From Polycyclovorans sp002706265 (GTDB lineage: Bacteria; Pseudomonadota; Gammaproteobacteria; Nevskiales; Nevskiaceae), in contig CAXBBM010000009.1 in NCBI GenBank assembly GCA_963973915.1, forward strand, positions 66,499 through 130,498: a DNA stretch of 64,000 bases, in the 5' to 3' direction. Below, piece by piece: positions 38,825 through 47,048 of this stretch (positions within the stretch are counted from its first letter, which is position 1; each line of letters opens with the position of its first letter). The position numbers and the translations under genes are program-made. The notes beneath the pieces are model-generated. The model was given only the letters and a program-made list of their open reading frames with translations. It did no database searches and was not told the DNA's origin.

Positions 38825-40273
38825 ATGAGCGAACCCGTCCGCCCGATCATCGCCGCCACTGCGGCGACGCTGCTGCACCTGATGCTGCTGGCGTGGCTGC
38901 TGCCGGGCTTTGATCTCTGGCGCGCTTCGGACGGTGCGGCGGGCCGCGCCGTGTCCGTGTCGGGCGAGGCCGAGTTCGATCTGCCGTTCGTGCCTGTCAC
39001 GCTGCCCTCGGGCGCTCTTGAACTGGTGTGGTCGCTGGGTTCGATTCAGCAGGCCGCGCCGCAGCCGGCGCCACGATTCCAGCGGCCTCGGGGCATGCGT
39101 CCGGGCCAACTGGCCCTGAGCCAGATGGGCGATGCCGAAGCCGAGGCCGGGCAGGCGGCCGTGCGCGTGGCAGTAGCCGACGCACGTGACCGACTCAACG
39201 CGCTGGCCGATGCGCCGGCCGAATTCGTCGCCGACATCCGCCTGGCCGGCGCGCAGTTGAAGCTGGCCCCGCTGGCGGGTGCGCTGGCGCTGCGCGAGGC
39301 CGAGGCGCTGTCGCACCAGACCCGTGGCCGCGACGCTCAACTGGCCAGCGCGCCGCAGCGCCCGAATGCCGGGCCTGCCGCACCCGCCCCCACCGGGACG
39401 CCCGCGCCACCGCCTGCTTCGGCCGCCAAGGTCGCCCCGAGCGCCCCGAGCGCCACCTCGACTCCGGATGTCGCGCCCAGCGCGCGCCCGCAACCGCAGC
39501 CCACCGCCGCGGCACCGGCCTCATTGCGGCCGCCGGTTGCGCCATCGCCCACCGCGCCACGCCCAACCACGACAGCGGCCCCTGCCGAACCGAGCGCCCC
39601 CCCGGCGGCGACCACGACCCCGTCGCCCTCGCCCTCGCCGCAGCCGACCGTCCGGGCAACGCCGCCGCCCACGGCATTGCCGACCGTGCCGCCGACGCCG
39701 GTGACAAGCGACCTGGCGCCGCCCGATCCAACGCGGTTGATCCCCGAGACCGGCGCGCCGCCGCCGATCACGCCCCGCCCGAGCGCCGCGCCCAGCCGCA
39801 CGCCGCTGCCGCGCATCGTTCCCGAGATTTATGCGCCGCCCACGCCGCCGCCCACGCCCACCCCACGGCCCCTGCCCGACCTGTCGCCGCCGCAGGGGCC
39901 GCGGCCGCCGTTGCCGCCACCGGACGTCGGCCGGGCACCGGGTGCCGGCAACACGCCGGATCAGGGGGGCGGTACTTTTACCCCCAACCGCAACGTGTTC
40001 TTCTCGCGCATGACGGCCCACCTGTTCGCCGCCAACCAGCGGGCGCTGGCAGCGGCCATACGCGCCGGCCCGCGCCTGACGCTGGACGTGCGTTTCTGGA
40101 TCGACCGCGACGGGCGCGTGCTGGACGCGCGCGTGGCGCGCAGCAGTGGCATTGCCGCGCTCGACCGCCGCGCCGAGCAGGTGGTGCGCGATGCTTCGCC
40201 GCTGCCGCGCCTGGCGCCCGACATGCCGCACGACACGCTGGAATTGAGCTTTCCGGTGCAGGTGTATCGCTGA
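38825..40273 (+). CDS. TonB-like protein with very long Pro/Ala linker
   Basis: 482 residues. One N-terminal membrane helix (IIAATAATLLHLMLLAWLLPGF) keeps a His like the functional His of TonB. About residues 175-380 are a Pro/Ala/Thr/Arg-rich linker that would span the periplasm. The C-terminal 90 residues (TLDVRFWIDRDGRVLDARVARSSGIAALDRRAEQVVRDASPLP) form a TonB-type domain. Ordinary TonB is about 240 residues, so the linker is twice as long. No exbB or exbD next to it. GTG one codon before the ATG is an alternative start. It probably energises an outer membrane receptor or supports the envelope. Confidence 0.8.
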   Translation: MSEPVRPIIAATAATLLHLMLLAWLLPGFDLWRASDGAAGRAVSVSGEAEFDLPFVPVTLPSGALELVWSLGSIQQAAPQPAPRFQRPRGMRPGQLALSQMGDAEAEAGQAAVRVAVADARDRLNALADAPAEFVADIRLAGAQLKLAPLAGALALREAEALSHQTRGRDAQLASAPQRPNAGPAAPAPTGTPAPPPASAAKVAPSAPSATSTPDVAPSARPQPQPTAAAPASLRPPVAPSPTAPRPTTTAAPAEPSAPPAATTTPSPSPSPQPTVRATPPPTALPTVPPTPVTSDLAPPDPTRLIPETGAPPPITPRPSAAPSRTPLPRIVPEIYAPPTPPPTPTPRPLPDLSPPQGPRPPLPPPDVGRAPGAGNTPDQGGGTFTPNRNVFFSRMTAHLFAANQRALAAAIRAGPRLTLDVRFWIDRDGRVLDARVARSSGIAALDRRAEQVVRDASPLPRLAPDMPHDTLELSFPVQVYR

Positions 40274-40291
40274 AAACGGGCTGGATCCCGC

Positions 40292-40320
40292 GCAAAAAAA
40301 TGGCCCCGATCGGGGCCATG
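40292..40320 (-). terminator. Terminator after DAHP synthase gene
   Basis: Stem TGGCCCCG / CGGGGCCA around an AT centre, followed on the minus strand by seven T. It lies between the convergent TonB-like and DAHP synthase genes and serves the minus-strand gene best. Confidence 0.8.
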
Positions 40321-40341
40321 GTCATGACAGCGCGGCGTCGG

Positions 40342-41400
40342 TCACGCCTTGCGGCGGGCGGCCACGGCAGCTGCCAGTTGCTCCAGCACCGGCAGGGTGT
40401 CGGCCCAGCCCAGGCAGGCATCGGTGATGCTTTGGCCGTAGGTCAGCGGCGTGCCGGGCACGTTGTCCTGCCGGCCTTCCTTGAGGTGGGATTCGATCAT
40501 CACGCCCATGATGCGGCGGTCACCGCCCTCGATCTGGGTGGCCACATCATGCCCCACCACCACCTGCCGCTTGAACTGCTTGGCGCTGTTGGCGTGGCTG
40601 AAGTCGATCATCACCTGCGGCGGCAGGCCCGACTTTTCCAGAGCTTCGCAGGCGCTGTCGACACTGCCGGCATCGTAGTTCGGGCCTTTGCTGCCGCCAC
40701 GCAGAATCACGTGGGCATGCGGGTTGCCGGCGGTCTCGAAGATCGCCAACTGGCCGGTAGTGTTCATCGACAGAAAGCGGTGCGACGACTGCGCCGACAC
40801 GACCGCATCGACCGCCACCTTGACGCTGCCATCGGTGCCGTTCTTGAAGCCCACCGGGCACGACAGGCCCGAGGCCATTTCGCGGTGCAGCTGGCTTTCG
40901 GTGGTGCGCGCGCCAATGGCGCCCCAGCTCACCAGGTCGGCGACGAACTGCGGCGTGAGGATGTCGAGGTACTCCACGCCGGCCGGCATGCCGCTTTCGT
41001 TGAGTTCGAGCAGCAGCTTGCGCGCGGTGCGCAGGCCCTTGTCGATCTCGAAGCTGTCGTCGAGGTTGGGATCGTTGATCAAGCCTTTCCAGCCCACGGT
41101 GGTGCGCGGCTTTTCGAAGTACACGCGCATCACGATCAACAGATCATCGGCCAGGCGCTGCCGGGCTTCGGCCAGCAGGGCGGCGTATTCCAAGGCGGCC
41201 TTCGTGTCGTGGATCGAGCACGGCCCCACGACCACCAGCAGGCGGTCATCACGGCCCGCCAGGATGTCCTGGATGGCGGCCCGCGCCGTAATCGTGGTGG
41301 CCGTGGCGGCGGGCGAAAGGGGGAGTTCCTGCTGAACCTGATCGGGGGTGGAAACCGGGTGCACAGAAGCGATCCGCGTATTTTGGGTGGCGAGCGTCAT
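40342..41400 (-). CDS. 3-deoxy-7-phosphoheptulonate synthase (class I, AroF/G/H type)
   Basis: 352 residues. Makes DAHP from phosphoenolpyruvate and erythrose 4-phosphate, first step of the shikimate pathway. Motifs: VVVGPCSIHD, MRVYFEKPRTTVGWKGLINDP, GARTTESQLHREMASGLSCPVGFKNGTDG, and HVILRGGSKGPNY, all core active-site segments of the E. coli-type enzymes. The feedback-inhibition class (Phe, Tyr or Trp) cannot be decided from the sequence alone, so no symbol is given. The same frame is open for 330 codons upstream, antisense to the next gene; ATG at 41400 fits the family length. Single-gene unit with its own terminator. Confidence 0.95.
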   Translation of the reverse strand: MTLATQNTRIASVHPVSTPDQVQQELPLSPAATATTITARAAIQDILAGRDDRLLVVVGPCSIHDTKAALEYAALLAEARQRLADDLLIVMRVYFEKPRTTVGWKGLINDPNLDDSFEIDKGLRTARKLLLELNESGMPAGVEYLDILTPQFVADLVSWGAIGARTTESQLHREMASGLSCPVGFKNGTDGSVKVAVDAVVSAQSSHRFLSMNTTGQLAIFETAGNPHAHVILRGGSKGPNYDAGSVDSACEALEKSGLPPQVMIDFSHANSAKQFKRQVVVGHDVATQIEGGDRRIMGVMIESHLKEGRQDNVPGTPLTYGQSITDACLGWADTLPVLEQLAAAVAARRKA

Positions 41401-41556
41401 GGAAAACCTGCTTTGGATTGGCGACGGGCAACGGACATTTTCACCGTCCGCGCCCCTGAAGCGCGCGCGGATGCTACCACCGACGCAGCTTTTTGCGTGA
41501 TTCAGCGCCGCGCAGGCTGCTAGTCTGCGCCCACCCAACCACGCCGCCGAGCCCCG

Positions 41557-42519
41557 ATGAACACCTTCCACCGGTGGGCCATTGCCCTGCTGATCACACC
41601 TATTGCCAGCGTGCAGGCTCAGGGCCTGATGACCCGCAACGAAGCCTCCCTGAGCCGTTTCGCGCCGCTGCCGGTGGTGGGTGAAGGCGCGCTGCCCAAG
41701 GCCGGGCAGTCGCACTGGGGCCTGACGCTGGACCTGACCAACGAGTTCTACGTCGAAGTCCTTGCCGACGAGACCGCGCAATTGGACGGCGAAACCCTGG
41801 CCACCACCCTGCGCTGGCGCCACGGGCTCAGCGAACGCTGGGCCGTGGGCATCGACCTGCCACTGGTCGACAGCGGCCGCGGCTTTCTCGACCGCTGGAT
41901 CGAAGACTGGCACGAATGGTTCGGCCTGCCCAACGCCGGCCGCGAGCAGTTTCCCCAGGACCAGTACCGCTTTGCCCTCACCCAGAACGGCGCGACCGTT
42001 TTCGAGCGCGACCGGGGCACGACCGACCTTGGTGACGTCAATCTGCGCGGCAGCTACGCCCTCAACCCGCAGCGCCGCATGCACGCACAACTGTCGCTGC
42101 CCACCGGCCGCGCCACCGCACTCACCGGCGGCACCTGGGGTTTTGCCGGTTGGCTGGAAGAAGACCGTCGCTTCGGCAGCGCCGGGCGCTGGGGCGGCTT
42201 CTACAGCCTTGGTGCCACCGTTCAGCAACGCCGAGGACCGCTGGCCGACCTGCAGGCGCCCTACAGCGCCTTTGCCAGCGCTGGCCTCGACTGGAATCTG
42301 TGGCGCAGCCTGAGTGTGCTGGGCCAGATTTACGGCCACACCGCGCTGTATCGCGACGTGGCCTCCGAGATTGGCGACCCCGGTCTGCAACTGGCCCTGG
42401 GCGCGCGCTGGGCGCTGTCACCGCAATGGAGTGCCGATCTGGCGTTCCAGGAAGACCTGATCGTCAACGCCAGCCCGGACTTCTCACTGCATCTGGGCAT
42501 TCGCTTCCGGCCCCGGTGA
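41557..42519 (+). CDS. DUF3187 outer-membrane-type protein
   Basis: 320 residues. Signal peptide (WAIALLITPIASVQAQG) followed by a beta-rich protein with the DUF3187 pattern: GLMTRNEASLSRF, LRWRHGLSERWAVGIDLPLV, YSLGATVQQRRGPLA, and an aromatic C-terminal strand ending LHLGIRFRPR, typical of outer membrane barrels. Role unknown; probably a structural or transport protein of the outer membrane. Stands alone, 80 bp ahead of uvrD. Confidence 0.8.
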   Translation: MNTFHRWAIALLITPIASVQAQGLMTRNEASLSRFAPLPVVGEGALPKAGQSHWGLTLDLTNEFYVEVLADETAQLDGETLATTLRWRHGLSERWAVGIDLPLVDSGRGFLDRWIEDWHEWFGLPNAGREQFPQDQYRFALTQNGATVFERDRGTTDLGDVNLRGSYALNPQRRMHAQLSLPTGRATALTGGTWGFAGWLEEDRRFGSAGRWGGFYSLGATVQQRRGPLADLQAPYSAFASAGLDWNLWRSLSVLGQIYGHTALYRDVASEIGDPGLQLALGARWALSPQWSADLAFQEDLIVNASPDFSLHLGIRFRPR

Positions 42520-42601
42520 TCACCACCGCGCCCACGCCACGGCACCCCGCACGGCCGTGCATGGCGGCCGGCGCGCGCGCCGCGCGGGGTAAACTCCGGC
42601 C

Positions 42602-44794
42602 ATGACCCCCGACGACGCCCGCACCCTGTTACTTGGGGCGCTCAACCCCGCACAACAATCGGCGGTCAGCGCGCCGCAGGCCCACCGCCTGGTGCTGGCC
42701 GGCGCCGGCTCGGGCAAGACCCGCGTGCTCACCCATCGGTTGGCGTGGCTGGTGGCGATCGAGCGCCTGTCGCCGCAATCGGTTCTGGCGGTCACCTTCA
42801 CCAACAAGGCCGCGGCCGAAATGCGCGGGCGCCTGGAGCAGTTGCTGCGCGTGCCGGTGAGCGCCCTGTGGGTGGGCACTTTTCACGGCATTGCCCACCG
42901 CATGCTGCGGCTGCATTACAAGGACGCGGGCCTGCCGCAGAACTTCCAGATTCTCGACGCCGACGACCAGCTGCGGCTGGTCAAGCGCCTGCTGAAAAAC
43001 CTCGACCTGCCCGACGACCAATGGCCGCCCCGCGCGGTGGCGGGCTTCATCAACGCCCGCAAGGAAGACGGCCAACGCGCCGGCAACCTGCCCGAAACCG
43101 CCGACTTCGTCGCCCACACCTACAGGCGCATCTACCAGGCCTACGAGGCGCAATGCAACCAGAACGGGCTGGTGGATTTCGCCGAACTACTGCTGCGCGC
43201 TTACGAACTCTGTCGCGACAATGCCGACATCCAGGCCCATTACCGGCGGCGTTTTCGCCACATTCTGGTCGATGAGTTTCAGGACACCAACCACCTGCAA
43301 TACCAGTGGCTGCGCACGCTGGCGGGCGATACCGGCATCCTGTTCGCAGTGGGCGACGACGATCAGTCGATCTATTCGTGGCGGGGTGCGCGGGTCGAGC
43401 ACATGCTGCAACTCACCCGCGAGCTGCCCCAGTGTGACGTGGTGCGGCTGGAGCAGAACTACCGCTCAACCGCCACCATTCTGGGCGCCGCCAACAGCCT
43501 GATCGCCCGCAACCAGGGACGGCTGGGCAAAGAGCTGTGGACCGCCGGCAACGACGGCGAGCTGATTCAACGCTTTGAGGCCTTCACCGACCTCGACGAA
43601 GCCGAGTTCGTGGTGCACCGCATTCGCGACGGCATGAACAGCGGCCGGCCGCTGAGCCACCACGCCATCCTTTACCGCACCAGCGCCCAATCACGGGTGA
43701 TGGAAGAAGCGCTGATCCGTGCCGGCACGCAGTACCGCATCTACGGCGGCCTGCGCTTCTTCGAGCGTGCCGAGATCAAGGACGTGCTTGCGTGGTTGCG
43801 CCTGCTGCACAACCGCGATGACGACGTCAGCTTCGAGCGCGCCGTGGGCGCGCCGCCCCGCGGCATTGGCGCCACCTCGCTCGACAAACTGCGCCGGGCG
43901 GCGCACGACGGCGGCATCTCGCTCTGGCAGGCCGCCACCCAGGCCACGCCGGCTACCTTGGGTCGCACGGCCAAGGCCCTGGGCGAGTTGATTGCCCTGG
44001 TCGACCAGATCGCGGGCAAGACCCGGCACGAGACGCTGGGCGCGCTGACCGAAACCGTGATTCGCGACTCCGGTCTGCGCGCCCACTTCGACAAGGACCG
44101 CAGCGAGCAGGGCGAAGGCCGCCGCGAAAACCTCGACGAGCTGATCAACGCCACGCGCGGCTTCGAGCCGCTGCTCACCGACGACACCGAGATCGACCCG
44201 CTGACCGCCTTTCTCACCCATGCCGCGCTGGAGGCCGGCGAACGCCAGTCCGGCCCCGGCGAGGACTGCGTGCAGTTGATGACCCTGCACGCGGCCAAGG
44301 GTCTGGAATTTCCGGTGGTGTTTCTGGTGGGGCTGGAGCAAGGCCTGTTTCCCAGCCAGCGCACCATCGACGAAGGCCACCTCGAAGAAGAGCGTCGCCT
44401 TTGCTACGTCGGCATCACCCGCGCCCGGGAGCAGCTGTACCTCACCCATTCCGGTTCGCGGCGCATTCACGGCGTGCAGCAGAGCTGTGTCCCCTCGCAG
44501 TTTCTGCGTGAAATCGACCCGTCGTTCGTGGCCGAGACCCGGCCGCGCGCCGGCGTGCTGCATGCGCCCGCGATGCGCGGCGGGCCGCAACTGCTGCGCG
44601 GTGGCGCGGCCGTCATGCCCGACGCCGCGCACGGCCTGCACATCGGCATGCGCGTCAGCCACAGCAAATTCGGCGAAGGCACCGTGCTCAATTTCGACGG
44701 TGAAGGCCCCGGCGCGCGGGTCGAGGTCAATTTCAAGCGCGACGGCGCCAAATGGCTGATGCTGGCCTACGCCAAACTTCACCCCGCAGGATGA
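42602..44794 (+). CDS. uvrD: DNA helicase II
   Basis: 730-residue SF1A 3'-5' helicase acting in mismatch and excision repair. Motifs: LAGAGSGKTRVLTHRLAWL (I), VTFTNKAAAEMR (Ia), ILVDEFQDTN (II), GDDDQSIYSWRGA (III), EQNYRSTATIL (IV), LMTLHAAKGLEFPVVFLVGLEQGLFP (V), EERRLCYVGITRARE (VI). The C-terminal Tudor-like tail (GMRVSHSKFGEGTVLNFDGEG) that binds RNA polymerase in UvrD is present, favouring UvrD over Rep. No LexA box seen upstream. Followed after 6 bp by the mtfA-like gene, so co-transcription is likely. Confidence 0.96.
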   Translation: MTPDDARTLLLGALNPAQQSAVSAPQAHRLVLAGAGSGKTRVLTHRLAWLVAIERLSPQSVLAVTFTNKAAAEMRGRLEQLLRVPVSALWVGTFHGIAHRMLRLHYKDAGLPQNFQILDADDQLRLVKRLLKNLDLPDDQWPPRAVAGFINARKEDGQRAGNLPETADFVAHTYRRIYQAYEAQCNQNGLVDFAELLLRAYELCRDNADIQAHYRRRFRHILVDEFQDTNHLQYQWLRTLAGDTGILFAVGDDDQSIYSWRGARVEHMLQLTRELPQCDVVRLEQNYRSTATILGAANSLIARNQGRLGKELWTAGNDGELIQRFEAFTDLDEAEFVVHRIRDGMNSGRPLSHHAILYRTSAQSRVMEEALIRAGTQYRIYGGLRFFERAEIKDVLAWLRLLHNRDDDVSFERAVGAPPRGIGATSLDKLRRAAHDGGISLWQAATQATPATLGRTAKALGELIALVDQIAGKTRHETLGALTETVIRDSGLRAHFDKDRSEQGEGRRENLDELINATRGFEPLLTDDTEIDPLTAFLTHAALEAGERQSGPGEDCVQLMTLHAAKGLEFPVVFLVGLEQGLFPSQRTIDEGHLEEERRLCYVGITRAREQLYLTHSGSRRIHGVQQSCVPSQFLREIDPSFVAETRPRAGVLHAPAMRGGPQLLRGGAAVMPDAAHGLHIGMRVSHSKFGEGTVLNFDGEGPGARVEVNFKRDGAKWLMLAYAKLHPAG

Positions 44795-44800
44795 CCCGCG

Positions 44801-45634
44801 ATGCCCGATGACTTGCTCGACTATGGCTGGCTGATCGGTATTTTTGCCATCGCGCTGATTCTGGGGCCACTGTTCGCCTTGCGCCCCACCAGCCAGAAGC
44901 GTGGCAAGGTGCCCATGCCCGAAGACTGGAAGGCCCGGCTCGCCAGGCTGCCGCACGCGGCGTGCATCGACGACGCGCAGCGCCTGCGCTGGCATGACGA
45001 TGTCGAGACCTTCTGGAGCCGGGTGACGGTGGCCGGCTGCCAGGGTTTCTGGGTCAATGCCGACGTGCGGCTCACCATTGCCGGCTACGCCTGCCTGCTG
45101 CGGCTGAACGCGCCCAAGGGCCCGCCCTATCCGCAGCTGAAAACGGTGCTGGTGTACCCGCAGCCCTTTCTGGTGCCGCAGACCGAGCCCGACGAATACG
45201 GCCTGGTGCCCGACGAGCCCATTGAACAGATCGGCGAAAGCTGGAGCGGCGAGCGGGTCATCGTCTCCTGGGCCGATGTCGAGGCGGCACTGATGGGGGA
45301 TGCCGTCAACGTGCTGGTGCACGAGTTCGCCCATCAACTCGATGACGAGAGCGACGATGCCAGCGGCGCCCCGCCGTGGCGCGATGCCGACCGCTGGGCC
45401 AAGGTGATGCAGGTCGAATACGACACGCTGCAGCGCCATCGGCGCCCCAAGGTGCTCGACGCCTACGGCAAGGAATCCCCCGAAGAATTTTTTGGCGTGG
45501 TGATGGAGGCCTACTTCCAGCGCGGCGCCGACATGGCGCGGCATCACCCGGCGCTGTACCAGTTGCTGGAAGCAACCTTTGGCCTGTCCACCGAACAGGT
45601 GACATGGCGCACCGAGGTGCTGGTGGCGCCGTGA
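44801..45634 (+). CDS. MtfA-like M90 zinc peptidase
   Basis: 277 residues. One N-terminal membrane helix (YGWLIGIFAIALILGPLFAL) and a zinc-peptidase domain with VLVHEFAHQLDDESD (HExxH) and a downstream Glu in SPEEFFGVVMEAYFQ. The family name comes from E. coli MtfA, which titrates the Mlc repressor and has aminopeptidase activity. E. coli MtfA is soluble; this protein has an added membrane anchor as in several other proteobacteria. Six bases after uvrD, likely in one operon with it. Confidence 0.85.
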   Translation: MPDDLLDYGWLIGIFAIALILGPLFALRPTSQKRGKVPMPEDWKARLARLPHAACIDDAQRLRWHDDVETFWSRVTVAGCQGFWVNADVRLTIAGYACLLRLNAPKGPPYPQLKTVLVYPQPFLVPQTEPDEYGLVPDEPIEQIGESWSGERVIVSWADVEAALMGDAVNVLVHEFAHQLDDESDDASGAPPWRDADRWAKVMQVEYDTLQRHRRPKVLDAYGKESPEEFFGVVMEAYFQRGADMARHHPALYQLLEATFGLSTEQVTWRTEVLVAP

Positions 45635-45761
45635 GGCTGGGTCAGGCCCGTGGTCGACTCGGCACGGCGCAACGCGCCATCGACACCCCCAACCGAAGCA
45701 GAAGTGCCACCGAAGTTCGCTAGACTCCAAGCCCCTGCCGTTTTTCGCTAGAGAACCCTTC

Positions 45762-46454
45762 ATGCGCACACTTGCCTTGCTCGGCCTTGGTCTGCTGGCC
45801 CCTGCCGCTCACGCTTTCGATCTGAGCGTGGACGCCTATTACACCGCCGATGCCTCGGTGCGCGCGGAAGATCGCGACACCGACAACACGCTCAAGCTTG
45901 ACGAGGGCAGCGGCGAGGGCGTCCGTTTGGTCGCCTGGCCCGAGAACAGCCCGGTGTTCTTTTCGGCCGAGCTGGCCAATGTGCGCGACGCCGAAAGCGA
46001 TTTTCAGATCGCTGGCGCCACGTTCACCGAAACGGCGCGCTATCAGCAGATTCGGGCCGGCATGGGCGTGATCAACCGCAGCGCCTTCTACACGCGGTTC
46101 GAAGTGGTGCGCAGCGATCTGCGCAGCGAACGGCGTGACGCTGCCACTTTGTTCGTTGCATCCACCCAGCGCGAGTCCACGGGCCTGGCGGCGCTGGTCG
46201 GCATTGCCGGCGCGCTGCATTCACGGGTGCTGGGGTCCATCGAGGTGGGGTACCAGGATCTCGACCTGCTGGAAGACAACGACGATGAAGCGCAGGAATT
46301 CGGTCGCGGGTTCATTGGCACCGCCCGCGTCGACGTGCCGGTGCATTCCCGCATCCAGATTTTTGGTGAGTACCGGTTTCAGCAGGCCCGCAATGACAAC
46401 CTGCAGACCGAGCTGAGCGAGGCCCGCATCGGCGTGCGCTTCAACGTGCTCTAA
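45762..46454 (+). CDS. Outer membrane beta-barrel protein, unknown
   Basis: 230 residues. Signal peptide ALLGLGLLAPAAHA, then alternating beta strands (LSVDAYYTADASVRAE, GVRLVAWPENSPVFFSAELA, FYTRFEVVRSDL, IQIFGEYRFQQARN) and a C-terminal strand ARIGVRFNVL. Pattern and length suit an 8-stranded outer membrane barrel. No family recognised. Followed by a short GC-only repeat (GCGGC units) and the convergent SPOR gene. Confidence 0.7.
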   Translation: MRTLALLGLGLLAPAAHAFDLSVDAYYTADASVRAEDRDTDNTLKLDEGSGEGVRLVAWPENSPVFFSAELANVRDAESDFQIAGATFTETARYQQIRAGMGVINRSAFYTRFEVVRSDLRSERRDAATLFVASTQRESTGLAALVGIAGALHSRVLGSIEVGYQDLDLLEDNDDEAQEFGRGFIGTARVDVPVHSRIQIFGEYRFQQARNDNLQTELSEARIGVRFNVL

Positions 46455-46484
46455 GGCCCGCGCGGCGCGGCGCGGCGCGGTCGC

Positions 46485-47048
46485 TTACTGCACCTTCACC
46501 ACCATCGAGTCGAAGCCGTTGCGGTTGACCGATTGGGAGAGCGCTTGCGCCGCGTTCAAGCCCTTTACCGGGCCGAGCCGCACGCGATAGAAGGTTTCCC
46601 GACCGTCGATGGTGACCTTTTCGATCACGGCCTCTTCGCCCAGCAGCGCCAAAGCCGCCTTCTGGCGTTCGGCATCATCAGCGCTGCGGTAGGCGGCGAC
46701 CTGCACCCAGTATTCGGTGCTGCTGGCGGTGGGTGCCGGCACCGGCGCCGCAGCGGTCGGTTCCTCGATGGGCCGAGGATCGACCACCACCTCCGGCTGC
46801 TTGGGCAGCAACTCATAAAACGAGAACTGGCGCGGCGACGGCGTGGGCGAGGTGTCGGGTTCGGGCGCGCTGCCGCGCGGCGTGGCCACCACCGGCATCG
46901 GGTCCACGGGCCGGGTGATGTACACGTAGGCGGCCACCGCCAGCCCCACGGTCAGCCCCACCAGCGCCCACACCCACCCCGGCATGTCGGCGCGGCGCGG
47001 CGGCGGTTTGCGCCGGTTGGGCGGTCGGTTGCCGTAGGCGCTGGCCAT
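46485..47048 (-). CDS. SPOR-domain membrane protein
   Basis: 187 residues. Basic N-terminal cytoplasmic tail (NRPPNRRKPPPRR), one membrane helix (PGWVWALVGLTVGLAVAAYVY), a Pro-rich linker and a C-terminal SPOR domain (TEYWVQVAAYRSADDAERQKA, VTIDGRETFYRVRLGPV, KGLNAAQALSQSVNRNGFDSMVV). SPOR domains bind denuded septal peptidoglycan, and an FtsN-like or DedD-like division role is likely. The ATG shares a base with the argS stop; SPOR genes directly after argS are common in gammaproteobacteria, often annotated as ftsN. Confidence 0.85.
   Translation of the reverse strand: MASAYGNRPPNRRKPPPRRADMPGWVWALVGLTVGLAVAAYVYITRPVDPMPVVATPRGSAPEPDTSPTPSPRQFSFYELLPKQPEVVVDPRPIEEPTAAAPVPAPTASSTEYWVQVAAYRSADDAERQKAALALLGEEAVIEKVTIDGRETFYRVRLGPVKGLNAAQALSQSVNRNGFDSMVVKVQ

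Noticed and set aside
46455..46484. GC-only simple repeat (GCGGC units)
   Set aside because: Short low-complexity run between convergent genes, no stem with T-tract and no sign of function.
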